Source of the DNA: Ulota crispa | Taxonomy: Eukaryota > Streptophyta > Bryopsida > Orthotrichales > Orthotrichaceae | Length of the DNA: 64,000 bases | Assembly: GCA_963920765.1 (NCBI GenBank) | Contig: OY987252.1 | Span: 250,501 to 314,500, forward strand | Reading direction: 5' to 3' | Shown: one piece after another, positions 22,850 to 33,504 of the stretch | Layout of the letters: each line of letters opens with the position of its first letter | Position numbering within the stretch: the stretch's first letter is position 1 | Notes under the pieces: generated by a model | What the model was told of the DNA's origin: nothing | Seen by the model: the letters and a program-made list of their open reading frames with translations, nothing else | Database searches by the model: none | Program-made: the position numbers and the translations under genes

Positions 22850-24121
22850 ATGGCCTCAATTCCGACAGGCTTGTCACAGGCTCAAACTGAGGTATACCAT
22901 AAGCTCCGTCATTGTTGCAAGCAGCGCCATGAGAGAGGTCAGGAGGCTCGGCCAGTAGTGGTCTTTACGGACGTGGGAAAGGACTACGACGATATGGGAG
23001 CGTTGATAGTTCTCAAGGAGCTTCACCGCCTGGGGTTGATTCGGTTGCGCGCCGTGGTGGCAAACCTCATGCCAGCCGACAAGAGAGCGCGTTTAGCTAG
23101 GGCTGCACTCGACTCGTTGGGTCTTCGAGACGGAAAAATTCCAGTAGCACAAGGGACACGCGCATCACCAGATGAAGTTGAGGAATTGTCCTATGAATTT
23201 AACGGAAGCAATATGTTACCAGAAGCTGAATATGCTGGCACTCAGCAAGATGGGCAAGATCTGCTCATTAAAGTCTATCAAGAGGCCAAGGAGAGAAACG
23301 AGAAGTTATTATTACTTTGCCTGTCATCGTTGCAGGATATACACGAATTCGCTACTAACCATCCGGATCTGGTTGCACAGTGTACTGCCGAGGTTCACAT
23401 GCAAGGTGGGAATTATATCACAGGCGAAGGCAAACTCGAGGCAGATTACAAAGCTGCCAACAATCGCTTCAACTGGGACGCTGCGAAGGCGTGGCATTCA
23501 TTCATACAAACGCATACTATCCCAAGCTATACATACACCAAGATTGTTGCGTATGCCGCATCTCTCACTTCGAAGGATTTCCTGCAACTGGAGGCGACTG
23601 GCCACCCCATTGGTGCATATTTGCGGAGGGTTCAGGTCGAGCAAGATCTCGCATTCTATGAGCGAGCATGCGAAAGCGACCCAGCGAAGCGATTTGCGCC
23701 ATTCATGGATCAGATGTGGTTCCTTACCAACAAGACAAACTATTGGCACCACCATGCGAACAGAGATGGCATTTTGCCCATGAACAACATAGGACGGAGT
23801 AATGAGACCAATGGACAGACGCAAGGAGAGGTAGACCATCTGCCTACAGGAAAGGAGATAATACCATATCTTACGAAAATTGTTTTGTACGATGTGCATG
23901 CGGCATTAGGCATTGCTGGTGAGGATGTTGTGGCCGAGCTGAAATTAATCCAGGGGAAGGATCGATGCATTAATGCGGACAAGGGGGGGATTAACGTGCA
24001 CGTTGTGCATCACAAGATCTTTATTGATGAGAACAGTACACTCGTCCCCGAGCATATTGAAGAGAATGTGAAGGCTCTATCGGCATTGATGAGAGGCTCG
24101 CTCTTAGACAGTGTGCAGTAG
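22850..24121 (+). CDS. Nucleoside hydrolase-like protein
   Basis: An uninterrupted 423-residue frame. Residues 36-50 carry a hydrophobic strand followed by TDVGKDYDD, matching the Asp-cluster signature (DxDxGxDD) by which inosine-uridine-type nucleoside hydrolases bind calcium and the ribose. Further on, VVANLMPADKRARLAR and, around residues 190-220, QGGN followed by ADYKAANNRFNWDAA match the later substrate-loop region. The predicted role is N-ribosidic bond cleavage of a nucleoside or a related small molecule; the substrate cannot be read from sequence. I chose the ATG at 22850 for its ACCATGG context. An upstream in-frame ATG at 22805 would add 15 residues, but TGTATCAG between them looks like a splice acceptor. 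There is no signal peptide and there are no introns. The fold is clear; its divergence from the common plant URH-type spacing suggests a distinct, perhaps transferred, lineage. Confidence 0.8.
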   Translation: MASIPTGLSQAQTEVYHKLRHCCKQRHERGQEARPVVVFTDVGKDYDDMGALIVLKELHRLGLIRLRAVVANLMPADKRARLARAALDSLGLRDGKIPVAQGTRASPDEVEELSYEFNGSNMLPEAEYAGTQQDGQDLLIKVYQEAKERNEKLLLLCLSSLQDIHEFATNHPDLVAQCTAEVHMQGGNYITGEGKLEADYKAANNRFNWDAAKAWHSFIQTHTIPSYTYTKIVAYAASLTSKDFLQLEATGHPIGAYLRRVQVEQDLAFYERACESDPAKRFAPFMDQMWFLTNKTNYWHHHANRDGILPMNNIGRSNETNGQTQGEVDHLPTGKEIIPYLTKIVLYDVHAALGIAGEDVVAELKLIQGKDRCINADKGGINVHVVHHKIFIDENSTLVPEHIEENVKALSALMRGSLLDSVQ

Positions 24122-24850
24122 GTCCAGCTGCCGAGATGTCACTCCAACGTTGGTGGGAATCAGGGTTGTCATGACGTGTCATATTGTGACATGTTGTGAT
24201 GGACCCTCTCGTCACAACAAGATAGGGTCACCGTAAGACCAAAAAAGGACTTTACTCTTATGTAGGGTAACTTACATCACAAAATTTAAGGGCCTATGAA
24301 TGATATTTTTCGCATATGAAAATCATATCATTCTAAGGGCTCTTGAGTACAATATTGTTTGTATTAAGAATCGATATCATTTGCATCTTGTAAAAGTTTT
24401 GTATATTTATCATATATAATTCATATTGTCATGTTTTAATGCAAGATTTAAACAAATGATATCTCAAATCCACATAAAATCAACTTTATATAAAAATACA
24501 TGACATAGAATTTATCATTATACTAGAAAAATCGAATCAAAGAATAGGCACTATGGTGTTTCCCCAACCTCACATTCACGCTGCATTAGCCCACCACAAG
24601 GAGATCTCGCAACCCCGCGAATACTCGTCCCCACCCCCACCAATCATCATAGCAGACCAAGATTGAATCCACATCTATGGCCTGAGGAAGCTTGACGTAA
24701 TACCTTTGAAGATTGGTTTGGGAAATCAAAGGGGATCGGAAATACATCACAACATGAAGTCAACAACAAAGAACCCATCCTAAGGAACGGTAACGCAATA
24801 CACTTTGTTCCAATGTGCTTCACTAGCATTTGTTCCTCAGAATCACAAGG
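24122..24850. other. 3' flank and target of the hAT element
   Basis: No gene seen. CAGGGTTGTCATGACGTGTC at 24161 resembles the terminus of the large element starting at 24859 and may be a solo end of a related hAT. The rest is AT-rich spacer up to the 8-bp target repeat. Confidence 0.45.
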
Positions 24851-24858
24851 ATGTGGAT
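24851..24858 (+). repeat. 8-bp target-site duplication, left copy
   Basis: ATGTGGAT, identical to 42571-42578 and directly abutting the left terminal inverted repeat. An 8-bp duplication is characteristic of hAT transposition. Confidence 0.92.
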
Positions 24859-24880
24859 CAAGGTTGTCATAATGGGCAAA
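24859..24880 (+). repeat. Left terminal inverted repeat of giant hAT
   Basis: A 22-nt terminus starting CAAGGTTGTCATAATGGGC. Subterminal GGGCAAA and GCCCG words follow to about 24910, as expected for transposase-binding subterminal motifs. Confidence 0.92.
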
Positions 24881-25084
24881 TGCCCGATTCGCCCGCCTGT
24901 TTGCCCGCCTTGTCTGATAGGGGTCTTCGCCTGCCTGATAGGGTCAAACGTAGTTGACTCTCAAAAATTGTAAAAAACCAATGATGTGGCTTACCATGGA
25001 TTTACCCCCTCGCCACGTTGGTGCCACTTGGTTGCTACAGCTGGTCTAGGGCGCATATAGTAATGTGCAGGGCGTATATAGAAA

Positions 25085-25297
25085 TGTGGCAGGGCGCATA
25101 CAAATAGGGCAAGGATGTCCTTGCTCAAGGCAAAGACATATTTGTTAATGGCAAAGATGTCTTCAAGCAGGATGAAGATGTGTCCGCTCGGCACAAAAAC
25201 CTCTCCGCCTTGGCAAAGACGTCTTTGCCCCGGACGACTACGTCCTCGCCCTTAGGCAAAAACCTGTCCGCCCACGGCGAGGATGTCTTTGTCTAGT
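25085..25297. repeat. ACGT-core array 1 (left subterminal)
   Basis: A degenerate array with unit close to GGCAAAGACGTCTTTGCC, an 18-bp palindrome, with clear matches at about 25210-25235. Copies are spaced 18-30 bp apart. GACGTC is a C-box type ACGT core of the kind plant bZIP proteins bind. The position about 230 bp from the element end also fits a transposase-binding subterminal repeat. Confidence 0.75.
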
Positions 25298-25574
25298 AGT
25301 TCATACATTTTATGATGAGACATTTTGATTTTTGCACATCACATACAATTACCTCAAAGGTAAATAAAAGTTTTTGTATACGAGTGAATTGGCCATTGTC
25401 TTTGTCAATTTCTATATAATACATCATGGAATGTATTGCCAAACATACATACTACATTCCGAAGATAGTTAGGGTGAGCTCTAGATGCAATAGTTCAGTA
25501 AACAATGAACACAAACTATAATATAGAAAAACATGAACAAAAAACTACGTATGAAAATAAAATGACAGCATAGA

Positions 25575-27139
25575 CCAATTGTGGAGTGCTTTTGTCAATC
25601 CATCTAGGACCTCAGACACAGATGCCCTATCCTTCACATCTTCCTTATGGAGGCTTTCAATTTTTAGCTGTAGGTTTGTGTATTGGTCCGATCTGCCTCT
25701 GAATAATTCAACATCATATCTTCATCCTATATCTTCTTGGCCACCTATCTCGCTGCAAACGCAACAGCTGCCATGGAATACAAGTGTTTTTTATTCTCAA
25801 CTTTGTAAGCATTGGCCGAGCCTGGTTCTCCGTATAAAAAGTACAGTTTGGGTGCAACAAAGGGACAATAGCATTTTGTCTTCTTTACTTCATTCAAGGT
25901 CATGAAACTGTACCTCAATGGCGCTTGTTCCACAACTCTACTAGAAAGGCCCCAATTATATAGTCCTATGTATATTATGTTGGCCTTCCATTCATCAAAG
26001 TAGAGGAACATGTTAGTCAGAGATATGTCATTGTGAATGTACTTTGCATCGTGACATGCCCTCACAACCATAAGCAATGATATTGCTAGGTCAATTCAAT
26101 TCATGCAGTAGGTTGCAACCCATCCAAGTTTTGATACTGTGAAAGTGTCATGTGCCATTGACCCAATTTGCTTGTTCCGTATCGCAAGACTCACTTTTGA
26201 ATCATACTTTTGCCAGAACAAATCAAGGGATCCACTATTCCACCAAAATGTATAGCTTGCCATTGTATTTGGGTGGAGGTACGCAAGTCTAATGACACTA
26301 GCGTGCTTCAATGGGTACCCTCCTACCTCCATCACGATCTCTCAATGCTTCTCCATCTCGTTCTTTGTCTTCAAAGACTTTTTGGCAAAAAGAATCCAAC
26401 TAGGAATACTAGGGAACTTTGTAATCATCACCTTCTTGATGTAGCCGTATCCACCTTCCTCATTCCCTTCTGGCATTCTAATGACTTTGGCAGAATTGGA
26501 TAGCCACTGGAATGTTCCACTGGCGCAATGAGCATGAACTTGTTCACTTTCTGTCCCAAACTGTTGAGCCTTCCTCCTGCGCACTTGGGAGAATGATTGC
26601 GCCCAGCCCTGCACCTCTCTTAGTTTTGCCACCAACTCTTTCTCTTTGTTGCTCAAGTTCAGAGCATCCACCTTCTTCTTGGTGAAATAAGTCCAATTGT
26701 GACAATATTTGTTGTCAATGCCTTGACTTGTTTATCTAGCCATTTTTGGTGCAACCAAAAAAACAGTGTAATAATTGAACTCCTCTGATTTGCCAAATCT
26801 CCTCTCCATTTCGTTGCTTAACTCATCACCTAGTTTTTGGAAACCCTCCTCGCCAAAAGCCATGAATTGCCTCCTCAACGTTGTCATGGGGCGGATTTTG
26901 TAGAACCTAATAGCTATTTCTCTACTCTTCACCAAAAACTCATGACCGGGCATATCAACATTAGCACTTGTCATCTGCCTCTTGCCCGTTGATGACAAAG
27001 GGCCCAACAAAGGACCCGACGAAAGACTCGACAAAGCCGCCTCCACGTTCATGTTTTTCAACGAACGGACTGCCTCCTCTATATTGTCTATATCTACAAA
27101 TGGGCGCTTCCCTAACAACCCACTCTCTTCTCTTGCCAT
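25575..27139 (-). pseudogene. Kinase-like cargo gene relic
   Basis: From the ATG at 27139 one minus-strand frame runs 1.4 kb to 25745, broken only by stops (26732, 26342, 26096, 25745) and without frameshift. A second frame then supplies KDRASVSEVLDGL near 25600. An N-terminal helical region of about 150 residues precedes a kinase domain: Gly-rich EEGGYGY, a lysine in ILFAKKSL, YIHNDISLTN at about 26038 (HRD replaced by HND, catalytic Asp and Asn kept), and LYNWG at about 25957 in place of DFG. VAPKL then stands for APE. The changed DFG aspartate suggests a pseudokinase ancestor or decay. Upstream, 27140-27340 resembles the leader of the zinc-cluster gene at 29360-31436. Function in the element is unknown. 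Confidence 0.72.
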
Positions 27140-27299
27140 ACTTCAGCACTCAATGCTCAACTTACAATTAAGATTAGCGTGAAGGAGATTGTGCTCCAAT
27201 TATGATTCTAGTGAATTAATTGCTAGAGTTTGGGTGCAAAAAAACACTTCACATATGCCTTGATCCAGCTCAATGAAGAGGTAGACTCGTGGGAGAATG

Positions 27300-27345
27300 C
27301 AAGGCACAGACAATGGGGCACAGATGCCCTTTTATATTTTACTTT
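27300..27345 (-). promoter_or_regulatory. Promoter-like module of kinase cargo gene
   Basis: TATAAA occurs on the minus strand at 27336-27331. Downstream on the same strand comes CTGTGCCCCATTGT then TGCCTTGC. The cargo gene starting at 31436 has the same order (TATAAATA, then TGTGCCTCATTGT, then TGCCTTGC), so two cargo genes share a promoter of common origin. An ACGT array lies just upstream. Confidence 0.55.
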
Positions 27346-27356
27346 TAGTAAAGGAC

Positions 27357-27690
27357 AAGGCGAAGACGTTAGGACAGGGTAGCGTAGTATTCACAGAAAA
27401 ATTTGCCTAGGCAACAACATCATCACGGCCCCCACGGTCTAGGACAGAGACGTCTTTGCTGAAAAATGGCCTGGGCAACGATGTCATTGCGGCCCCCAAG
27501 GTCCAGGGCAGAGACGTTATCGCGCCCCCTTGTACGAGGCGTAGACGTCACGGCCCCCTCCCCAAACCAGGGCGGAGACATTGTTGCGCCCCCTCGTATG
27601 GGGCGGAGACGTCATTGCAACGGCCGTTGCTGGGTGGCAATGTTACCATCCCCCCCACCTCCCATTATTGGGAGGCGACGTAATCGTGAG
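27357..27690. repeat. ACGT-core array 2
   Basis: A degenerate array of GGGC.GAGACGTC / GACGTTAT units, spaced about 25-50 bp and GC-richer than the flanks. It lies immediately upstream of the kinase-like cargo gene. Short open frames through it are compositional. Confidence 0.75.
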
Positions 27691-27737
27691 CCACGACTGT
27701 TTCTCTTTGAGACTCAATTATTTGATCACTTCCTGAA

Positions 27738-27812
27738 TATAATGTGGACTGCACTATTTCAAACTACCTAGGCCTATTCCAATACACACAAATTACAGTG
27801 GTTGCACTTTAT
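27738..27812. mobile_element. Fragment related to the MITE at 44468-44857
   Basis: AATGTGGACTGCACTATTTC, then CAATACACACAAATTACAGTGG, matches the left part of the 44468 element (GTGTGGACCGTATTATTTC then CAATACACGCAAATTC). No terminus is retained. Confidence 0.5.
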
Positions 27813-27999
27813 GTGAATAATTCTTGAACCTTTGTTAAAAGATGCAAGGAGACAAGAGGTATTTGGGAATGTAAATTATATTCCCGTCAAACCTCTGAAG
27901 AAATAGTTATATCGTCTCAAAGAAAAAATTGTTGAGTGCAGGCACGTCCAGGAACTCCAAAAACTTTTGCTGTGACAGTCTTTTGAATGCGAGATTTTA

Positions 28000-28680
28000 A
28001 CTTCTCTAAGGTAATATTATTTCCTTTCATATTGTTAGAAAGAAAAATCTTGTCCTTAGTGGAAAATAGACTTCTAAACAAAATTAAACATTTTCACGCT
28101 TTGTCACACATTTTCAGGCAAGGAACCAAAAAAAAATCTTTTTTTCCACATATAAATTTGAGATCCCTATACTTTTTACTTTGTATTTATTTAGGGTAAA
28201 AAACATAGTGTAAACCTTTCTATTCACCGTTTGGATTATCATTTTGAAACAAATATTGTTTACCAAAAAAACATGAAGTACCAGATTTTGAACCTTTGTT
28301 TGTTGCACCATTTTTTTTGCATATGCCACACTTACTTTCTATGTCTAAATTTTTATGGGTTATGTACCTAAGGGCAAAAATTCAACACAAAGTGAAATCA
28401 AAGTTTGCTCATCCACTGATCGCAAGGGAGAAAATGAAGCCTTTCCTCTACCTCAAACAGCCTAATCTTTCAATTCATGTGGACAAAGTTTCTGGAACCC
28501 TGTGAGCGTGTTACTTCATAAGCCTTAGCTGAGAGCATATGGTTAAAAGATGAAATGATAGTTTTTCTTTCCTCCCTACCTCATTGCCCTAGAATCAGCA
28601 ATACTAAAGTGTTTATTCTGTGAAATTGTCAAGGAATTTTAGGGGTTATGTACCTAGGTTTCATCTGTATAGAGGCTCAA
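28000..28680 (+). mobile_element. TTAA-target MITE relic (second subfamily)
   Basis: Diverged but collinear with the interior of the TTAA-target element: TTTTCAGGCAAGGAACC, then a TTTTCCACATATAAA block, then GGAGAAAATGAAGCC. The right end reads GGAATTTTAGGGG. It shares features with the host copy at 14362-15830, so at least two subfamilies exist. The copy is inserted inside the giant hAT. Confidence 0.65.
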
Positions 28681-29359
28681 GAGTGTTATTTCTTTAAGTC
28701 TTTTCAATTGCCGATTTAAAGTCCTATAAGTGTTATATGTCACAACTTCACAGGTGCGACTCAAATTTTGCTACCGTGGAGTAACATTTATAGAGAATCA
28801 ACTATACACATCCTTCTTTGTCCATCATGTAATTTGTTTTATTCATTCACTCCCTCTCTTCCGTGTACTGTTAGTTGTTAATTTCTATCCACGTTAAAAA
28901 TTGGGAAAATTAGCACTCTATAAAACCAACCATACAATATTGGAATGTATTACTTACATTGGGAAATAGTTCTATACTATAGAACAAGTGATACAAAAAT
29001 AAATAAATAAATGACGTGCATCATGCATGTCAAGATATCCACCAAAATATCCATGTCCTAATATATTGTAGTCATATAAAGCTATAAATGCAACCACAAG
29101 CCTATGCAACTCTGACTGCTACACTACTAGCCGCAATACGTCAGTCAAGCCTCTTTGAGATCCATTGGGCTATTTGCGGTGCCGCTTCCGCCAGCCTTGT
29201 TGTCGTGCGTTCCTCTTGGTGCGGGGGCAACAAGGTTGTCATCATCTGAACCTATAATCAGTCTCCAAGCAAATGATTGGTTCTTCTCAATGGCCCATCT
29301 TCTTCCAACACTGCCCACATCACTTGTAATTGCATGAGTTCATTGAGAACCCTAACCGT
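28681..29359. other. Spacer inside giant hAT
   Basis: No gene is supported. AT-rich, with one 60-codon frame at 29155-29337 that lacks any recognisable feature. Confidence 0.4.
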
Positions 29360-31436
29360 TTTCGGACTCTATTGTTCTAGCAAAAGCTCGTTGATTTGGT
29401 CATGAATCTTTCCCTCCACTCTAATTTTGATATTGTTTGCATTTCCGCTAGGTGAGGCAGGAATGGATCAAGATTCTGCAGGTTTAGATTACCATCGTCG
29501 TCCGTGACCCTAATCCTGTCTTTGTTCCACTTCCAATCTCTTGGATGTGAACCAAACCTAAATTCTTTCTCGGCTTCATTCTAGTGCCCATCAAAGCATT
29601 AGTAGAAGAAATTGTTGCGCCTGACATATTTTTCCATTTTGCTATTGATTAGATTGTGGCAAACCCTAAAAATCTCCACAGGATCCCACTCCCAACCAAA
29701 TTAGCGAGAAAGTTGGTTTTTTGTCAATCTGTGCAGGTCTAGTTTCCAACTCCAAACCAAGTCAACACCCCACATTCTGGGCTCATCAATGGCATTCTCG
29801 TGGTTGTATTCCCAATGTGGCGGCAAGTATGGTGTTAATCCAAATAACGAGTATAGCCGCTTGTGGAAAGGGCCTTTGCAATGTGCGCACTGCCAATGGG
29901 TAACCATCCACAAAATCAAGCAGATCGGGTGGTAGTAGCAACCGCAGGTGCCCAAGCGTATTCCACCTTTTGGTCCAAATGTTTTATAGCACATTGTACA
30001 TTTGGTTTTGTCAGACACAAAATCCGCTGGTTTTGGCCACACCAATGATTGATTGCCTCCAAGTTGTAGTGGGATTGAAAGTTGTATCTTAAAAGCGTTC
30101 ACCAATTCTTCATCCTTGAAAAGTTTATCTATGGGTACCCATGACATCAAGCCAAACACTCTTTCTTGGTTGTTGACGGAGGAATTGTGGTTCACCCTTG
30201 TTCTTTCAGCCTCCAACTGCTGAGTGCAGTCAACAGTGAGGATGTACGCCAATTTTTGTTGGTAGTATTGTTTGACAAGAACATTACATTGGTCCTAGAG
30301 ACCTCTATTTTAAGCTATCACGTCATTTAGACGTGATTCACTAACCATAGACACGTCTGCCACCACTGCTTTGTCAAATGACAAAGAGTTTACATGAGTG
30401 TGGCTGGTTCCAGCGGCACCATCATTCACAACTTGAACGCCGTCCATTGCGCTCAGCGACGCGGCTTGTAGCGCAAGTCGGAGATCCTCCATCTCTTGTG
30501 CCATCCGGTTTGCCTCAATGTTCTTCATGGTGATCACTTCCATCAATCTAGTGACCTCGTTGTGCAAGGAAGCCAATTCTCCATCTTTCATCCAAAGTTG
30601 GTCCCTCAAGACATCAAGTTTGCCCTTGACGACAATATCTATTGGAATATCAGAGGCCGGATTGTCCCCAACATCTACAAAACTGGGCAGATCCTCTCCA
30701 CCATCTCTTCCACCATCTGAAACTGGTTCCTTGTTATACGGCAATTCCAGGGCCTCCATGAGACCATCAATGATTTCACAAATGATGTTGTTTGTTTCTT
30801 GGTCAGCCCTTCTCCGCTTCCTTTGTCCAAGGGTTTTCTAGGTTACTTCTTGTTTGGCAGTCGAGAGCCATCGGAGTCCAAATTAGGCGCTGATTCGGTC
30901 GAGTGGATAATACAGGGACCGTGAACTTGTGTCCTCATTTTTCCCATGCTTTGTCCTGGGAATCGCTGTCCTAGTCTAATGAAACCATTTTCCGGTGCAG
31001 GCACTATGACTTTCTTATCTAGTAAGCCTTTTAGGCTGGACCAGTCAAATCTCTTGCCCAAAACAAGCTCCGTGTGCACACCTCTTGCAATGAAAAGACC
31101 TACTTTGTTGCACTCGAGGTTGGGTTTGTTGTACAATGTCTGGTACACTTCAATGCATTGTTCTTTAAACACGTTGTTCTTGTAAAACGTCAAGTTGCAC
31201 CAATGATTATGTCAATTATGATTGTGCTAGTGCTCTGAGAAACATTTGTCTATGTAGCACCACTCGATGAATTTGTTGCTATCTTCTTGAGTCCATGGTT
31301 TAGGATGTTCAAGCCATCCTTTGAATGCAAGTTTGGCGGGATTGCGGAGGACGTGCAGTTGTTTCTTGTGGCGCTCTCTAGGTCGTTCTTGGATCTTGAG
31401 TTTCTCCACATTGCTGGGTCTTGCGGTTGGAGCCAT
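29360..31436 (-). pseudogene. Zinc-cluster/coiled-coil cargo gene relic
   Basis: From the ATG at 31436 one minus-strand frame runs to 30843 (one stop region near 31227-31193). After a shift, a second frame runs from about 30830 to about 29360 with few stops (30310, 29701). Reading from the N-terminus: a basic start (RPRERHKKQ); a conserved-looking region with KRFDWSSLKGLL; an acidic then coiled-coil segment (DQLWMKDGELASLHNEV); a zinc-binding cluster CTMC...CGCYYHPIC...CAHC (about 30000-29880) resembling a RING or PHD finger but lacking one ligand pair; then a Trp-rich C-terminus (HPRDWKWNKDRIRV). I do not recognise the family. The zinc cluster suggests ubiquitin-related or protein/DNA-binding activity, which is inference only. 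Confidence 0.65.
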
Positions 31437-31687
31437 GGTACTACACTATTTCAAGCAATATTTTATTTCAAATAGGCTTGACTTACTAAAAGCCTTCTAT
31501 TACAAGTAGTTTTTTGATACAAATAAGCTTCTATTACAAATCCTAAAATAGTCTAAAAGGTGAAGTGTAGAAAAGATTTGCAAAAAGTTGTCTTGCGGAT
31601 GAATATGCACCTTGCGCGACCAAACTAGCTCAATTAAGAAGTAATCAAAGGGAGGAGCAAGGCAGTTACAATGAGGCACACACGTTC

Positions 31688-31695
31688 TATTTATA
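31688..31695 (-). promoter_or_regulatory. TATA box of zinc-cluster cargo gene
   Basis: TATAAATA on the minus strand, about 250 nt upstream of the ATG at 31436, in the same sequence context as the kinase cargo gene promoter. A minor ACGT-type cluster (GGGCAGAGATGTTATTGCC) lies just upstream at 31705-31760. Confidence 0.5.
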
Positions 31696-31789
31696 TGTTT
31701 TTTCCCCGAGACAGGGCAGAGATGTTATTGCCTCTGCCCGTCATGGGGCGGAATTACCTTCAACAATTTTTGGTTCAAAATTTTTTCCC

Positions 31790-32495
31790 TATTTTTTTTT
31801 ATAATTACAAATATAAATTGACATTGACTTTGAGTCTATTGATGTTAAGATTTTTCATACATGTAGAAAATATTACCCTCTCCAAAGATGTCAAAAAACA
31901 TTTCTTGTTGTTAGTAGAACAAACCGTTAAATGCAAGTTAATCAATTTTACACATTGTCAAGCAAGGTACCAAAAAACTTCTTCTTTTCCACATAAATCT
32001 TAAAGATCTTCTTATTTTTTACATTTTATTTTTTGTACTATAAGATGTGGTGCAAACCTTTTTATTGATCGTGAGGATTCTCATTCTAAAGTATATTTAG
32101 TTCACAATAAAATAAGACGTGAAACGATAATTTTTATCTTCCAATCCTTGTGTACTTGTTTTTTATATGGCACACCCTTTATGTTAGTGGTTGCACTTTA
32201 TGTTAATAATTGACCTTGAATGGTGCAAAAATTTAATACCAAGTGCAGTCAAAGTACGTTGATTCACTCAACTTCGAGAAGAAAATGAACCATATTCTTG
32301 ACTTCAAACATTATGATCTTCAAGTTTGTGCAATGGATTGCAAGAAAAAAATTATGGTAAGTTCATATAGAAGCCTCTTTCAAGATCTTACGGTTAAAAA
32401 TTTGTAATTTTACTTGAAACTAGATTGCTTGTGACTTTTTGATAGTGGCAATTTGGAGTGTTTCTTGAGGAAAAAATGCCTTGGTCCTTTAGGGG
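31790..32495 (+). mobile_element. TTAA-target MITE relic, 5'-truncated
   Basis: Closely similar to 14900-15596 and 42800-43519. The right terminus CCTTTAGGGG at 32486-32495 is intact and followed by CTAG. CTAG is part of the 59-bp tandem unit that follows, so the element inserted into that array. No left terminus was found. Confidence 0.75.
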
Positions 32496-32975
32496 CTAGT
32501 GTAAGGGTTCCTAACTTCAATCCTTGGGATCCTATTTTTTTTTTTTGTATTTACTAGTGTAAGGGTTACTGTCTTCAACTATGGGAATCATTTTTGTTTG
32601 TTTTGTATTTACTAGTGCAAGGGATTACTACCTTCAACCAATAAGATCCTTTTTTTTTTTTTTTTTGCTAGTATGAATAATGACTACCGTCAACCATTAT
32701 GATCCTTTTTGTTTGTTTTGTATTTACTAATGCTGGATTACTACCTTCAACCATTAAGATACATTTAGTTTGTTTTGTATTTACTAGTGCAAGGGATTAC
32801 TACCTTCAACTATTAGGATCCCTTTTATTTGTTTTGTATTTACTAGTGTAAGGGGTTACCACCTTCAACTATGGGGATAATTTTTCATTGTTTTTTATTT
32901 ACTAGTGCAAGCAATTGCTACCTTCAACCATTAAGGTCCTATTTGTTTGATTTTTATTTACTAGTGTAAGGGGTT
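32496..32975 (+). repeat. 58-59-bp tandem array, about eight copies
   Basis: CTAGTG or a close variant recurs at 32496, 32553, 32612, 32668, 32726, 32784, 32843, 32902 and 32961. Units read roughly TTGTATTTACTAGTGCAAGG then ATTACTACCTTCAACCA. The array precedes the duplicated module at 33090-33500. Confidence 0.92.
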
Positions 32976-33089
32976 AGGCTTCCTAACTCTCCCACAAGGC
33001 TTCCACTAGGCTCCCTAACTCTCCTTCTCCTCATTAAATTAGAGAGATTTTAAAAACAATTAAAAAGTCTCAAAAGGAAATATGTAACA

Positions 33090-33500
33090 ACTAAAAGTAG
33101 AAATTATATTACATACTTAGTAGACAACAAAAACATGAAAGTCAATGTGGTGGAAGATGTAATGGGATGGCAATGAAAGACAATTCTTAAAAAAAACATA
33201 TTGCGGGATACAAGGTAAGGAGAGTGCTTAAGGTAGGGATAAAGTAGATAGGGAAAGGGAGCACAACCTCTAAAGCCACACCTTAATAACGGAGTTCGTT
33301 CCCACAAATTGGGGAAGACAAGGTTGTTGCCATTAATAGGGAATGATTAGATCTTGTTTCACCTAAGAGTAATTAGAAGCTGCAATGAATGGCTCCTCCA
33401 ACACTTGAGAGAGAGGAGTGGCCTTGGCAAGGCCATTCCCAAGGTTTAGAAGTTTCTATACACATTTTCAGTGGAGCACCAGGATCTTCAGTACCCGGCC
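33090..33500 (+). repeat. Duplicated promoter-side module, copy 1
   Basis: Collinear with 35280-35640: both share GAAAGACAATT, then GGGAGCACAACCT/GGGAGTACGACCT, then GGTTGTTGCCATTAATAGGG-type sequence, then AGCTGCA.TGAATGGCTCC and GCAAGGC.ATTCCCAA. Both copies are preceded by a tandem array of about 60-bp units and followed by an ACGT array, a TATA box and a reading frame. Confidence 0.8.
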
Positions 33501-33504
33501 TCCC

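Noticed and set aside
23172-23783. 203-codon frame overlapping the nucleoside hydrolase
   Set aside because: A shadow frame of the real gene with unnatural composition.
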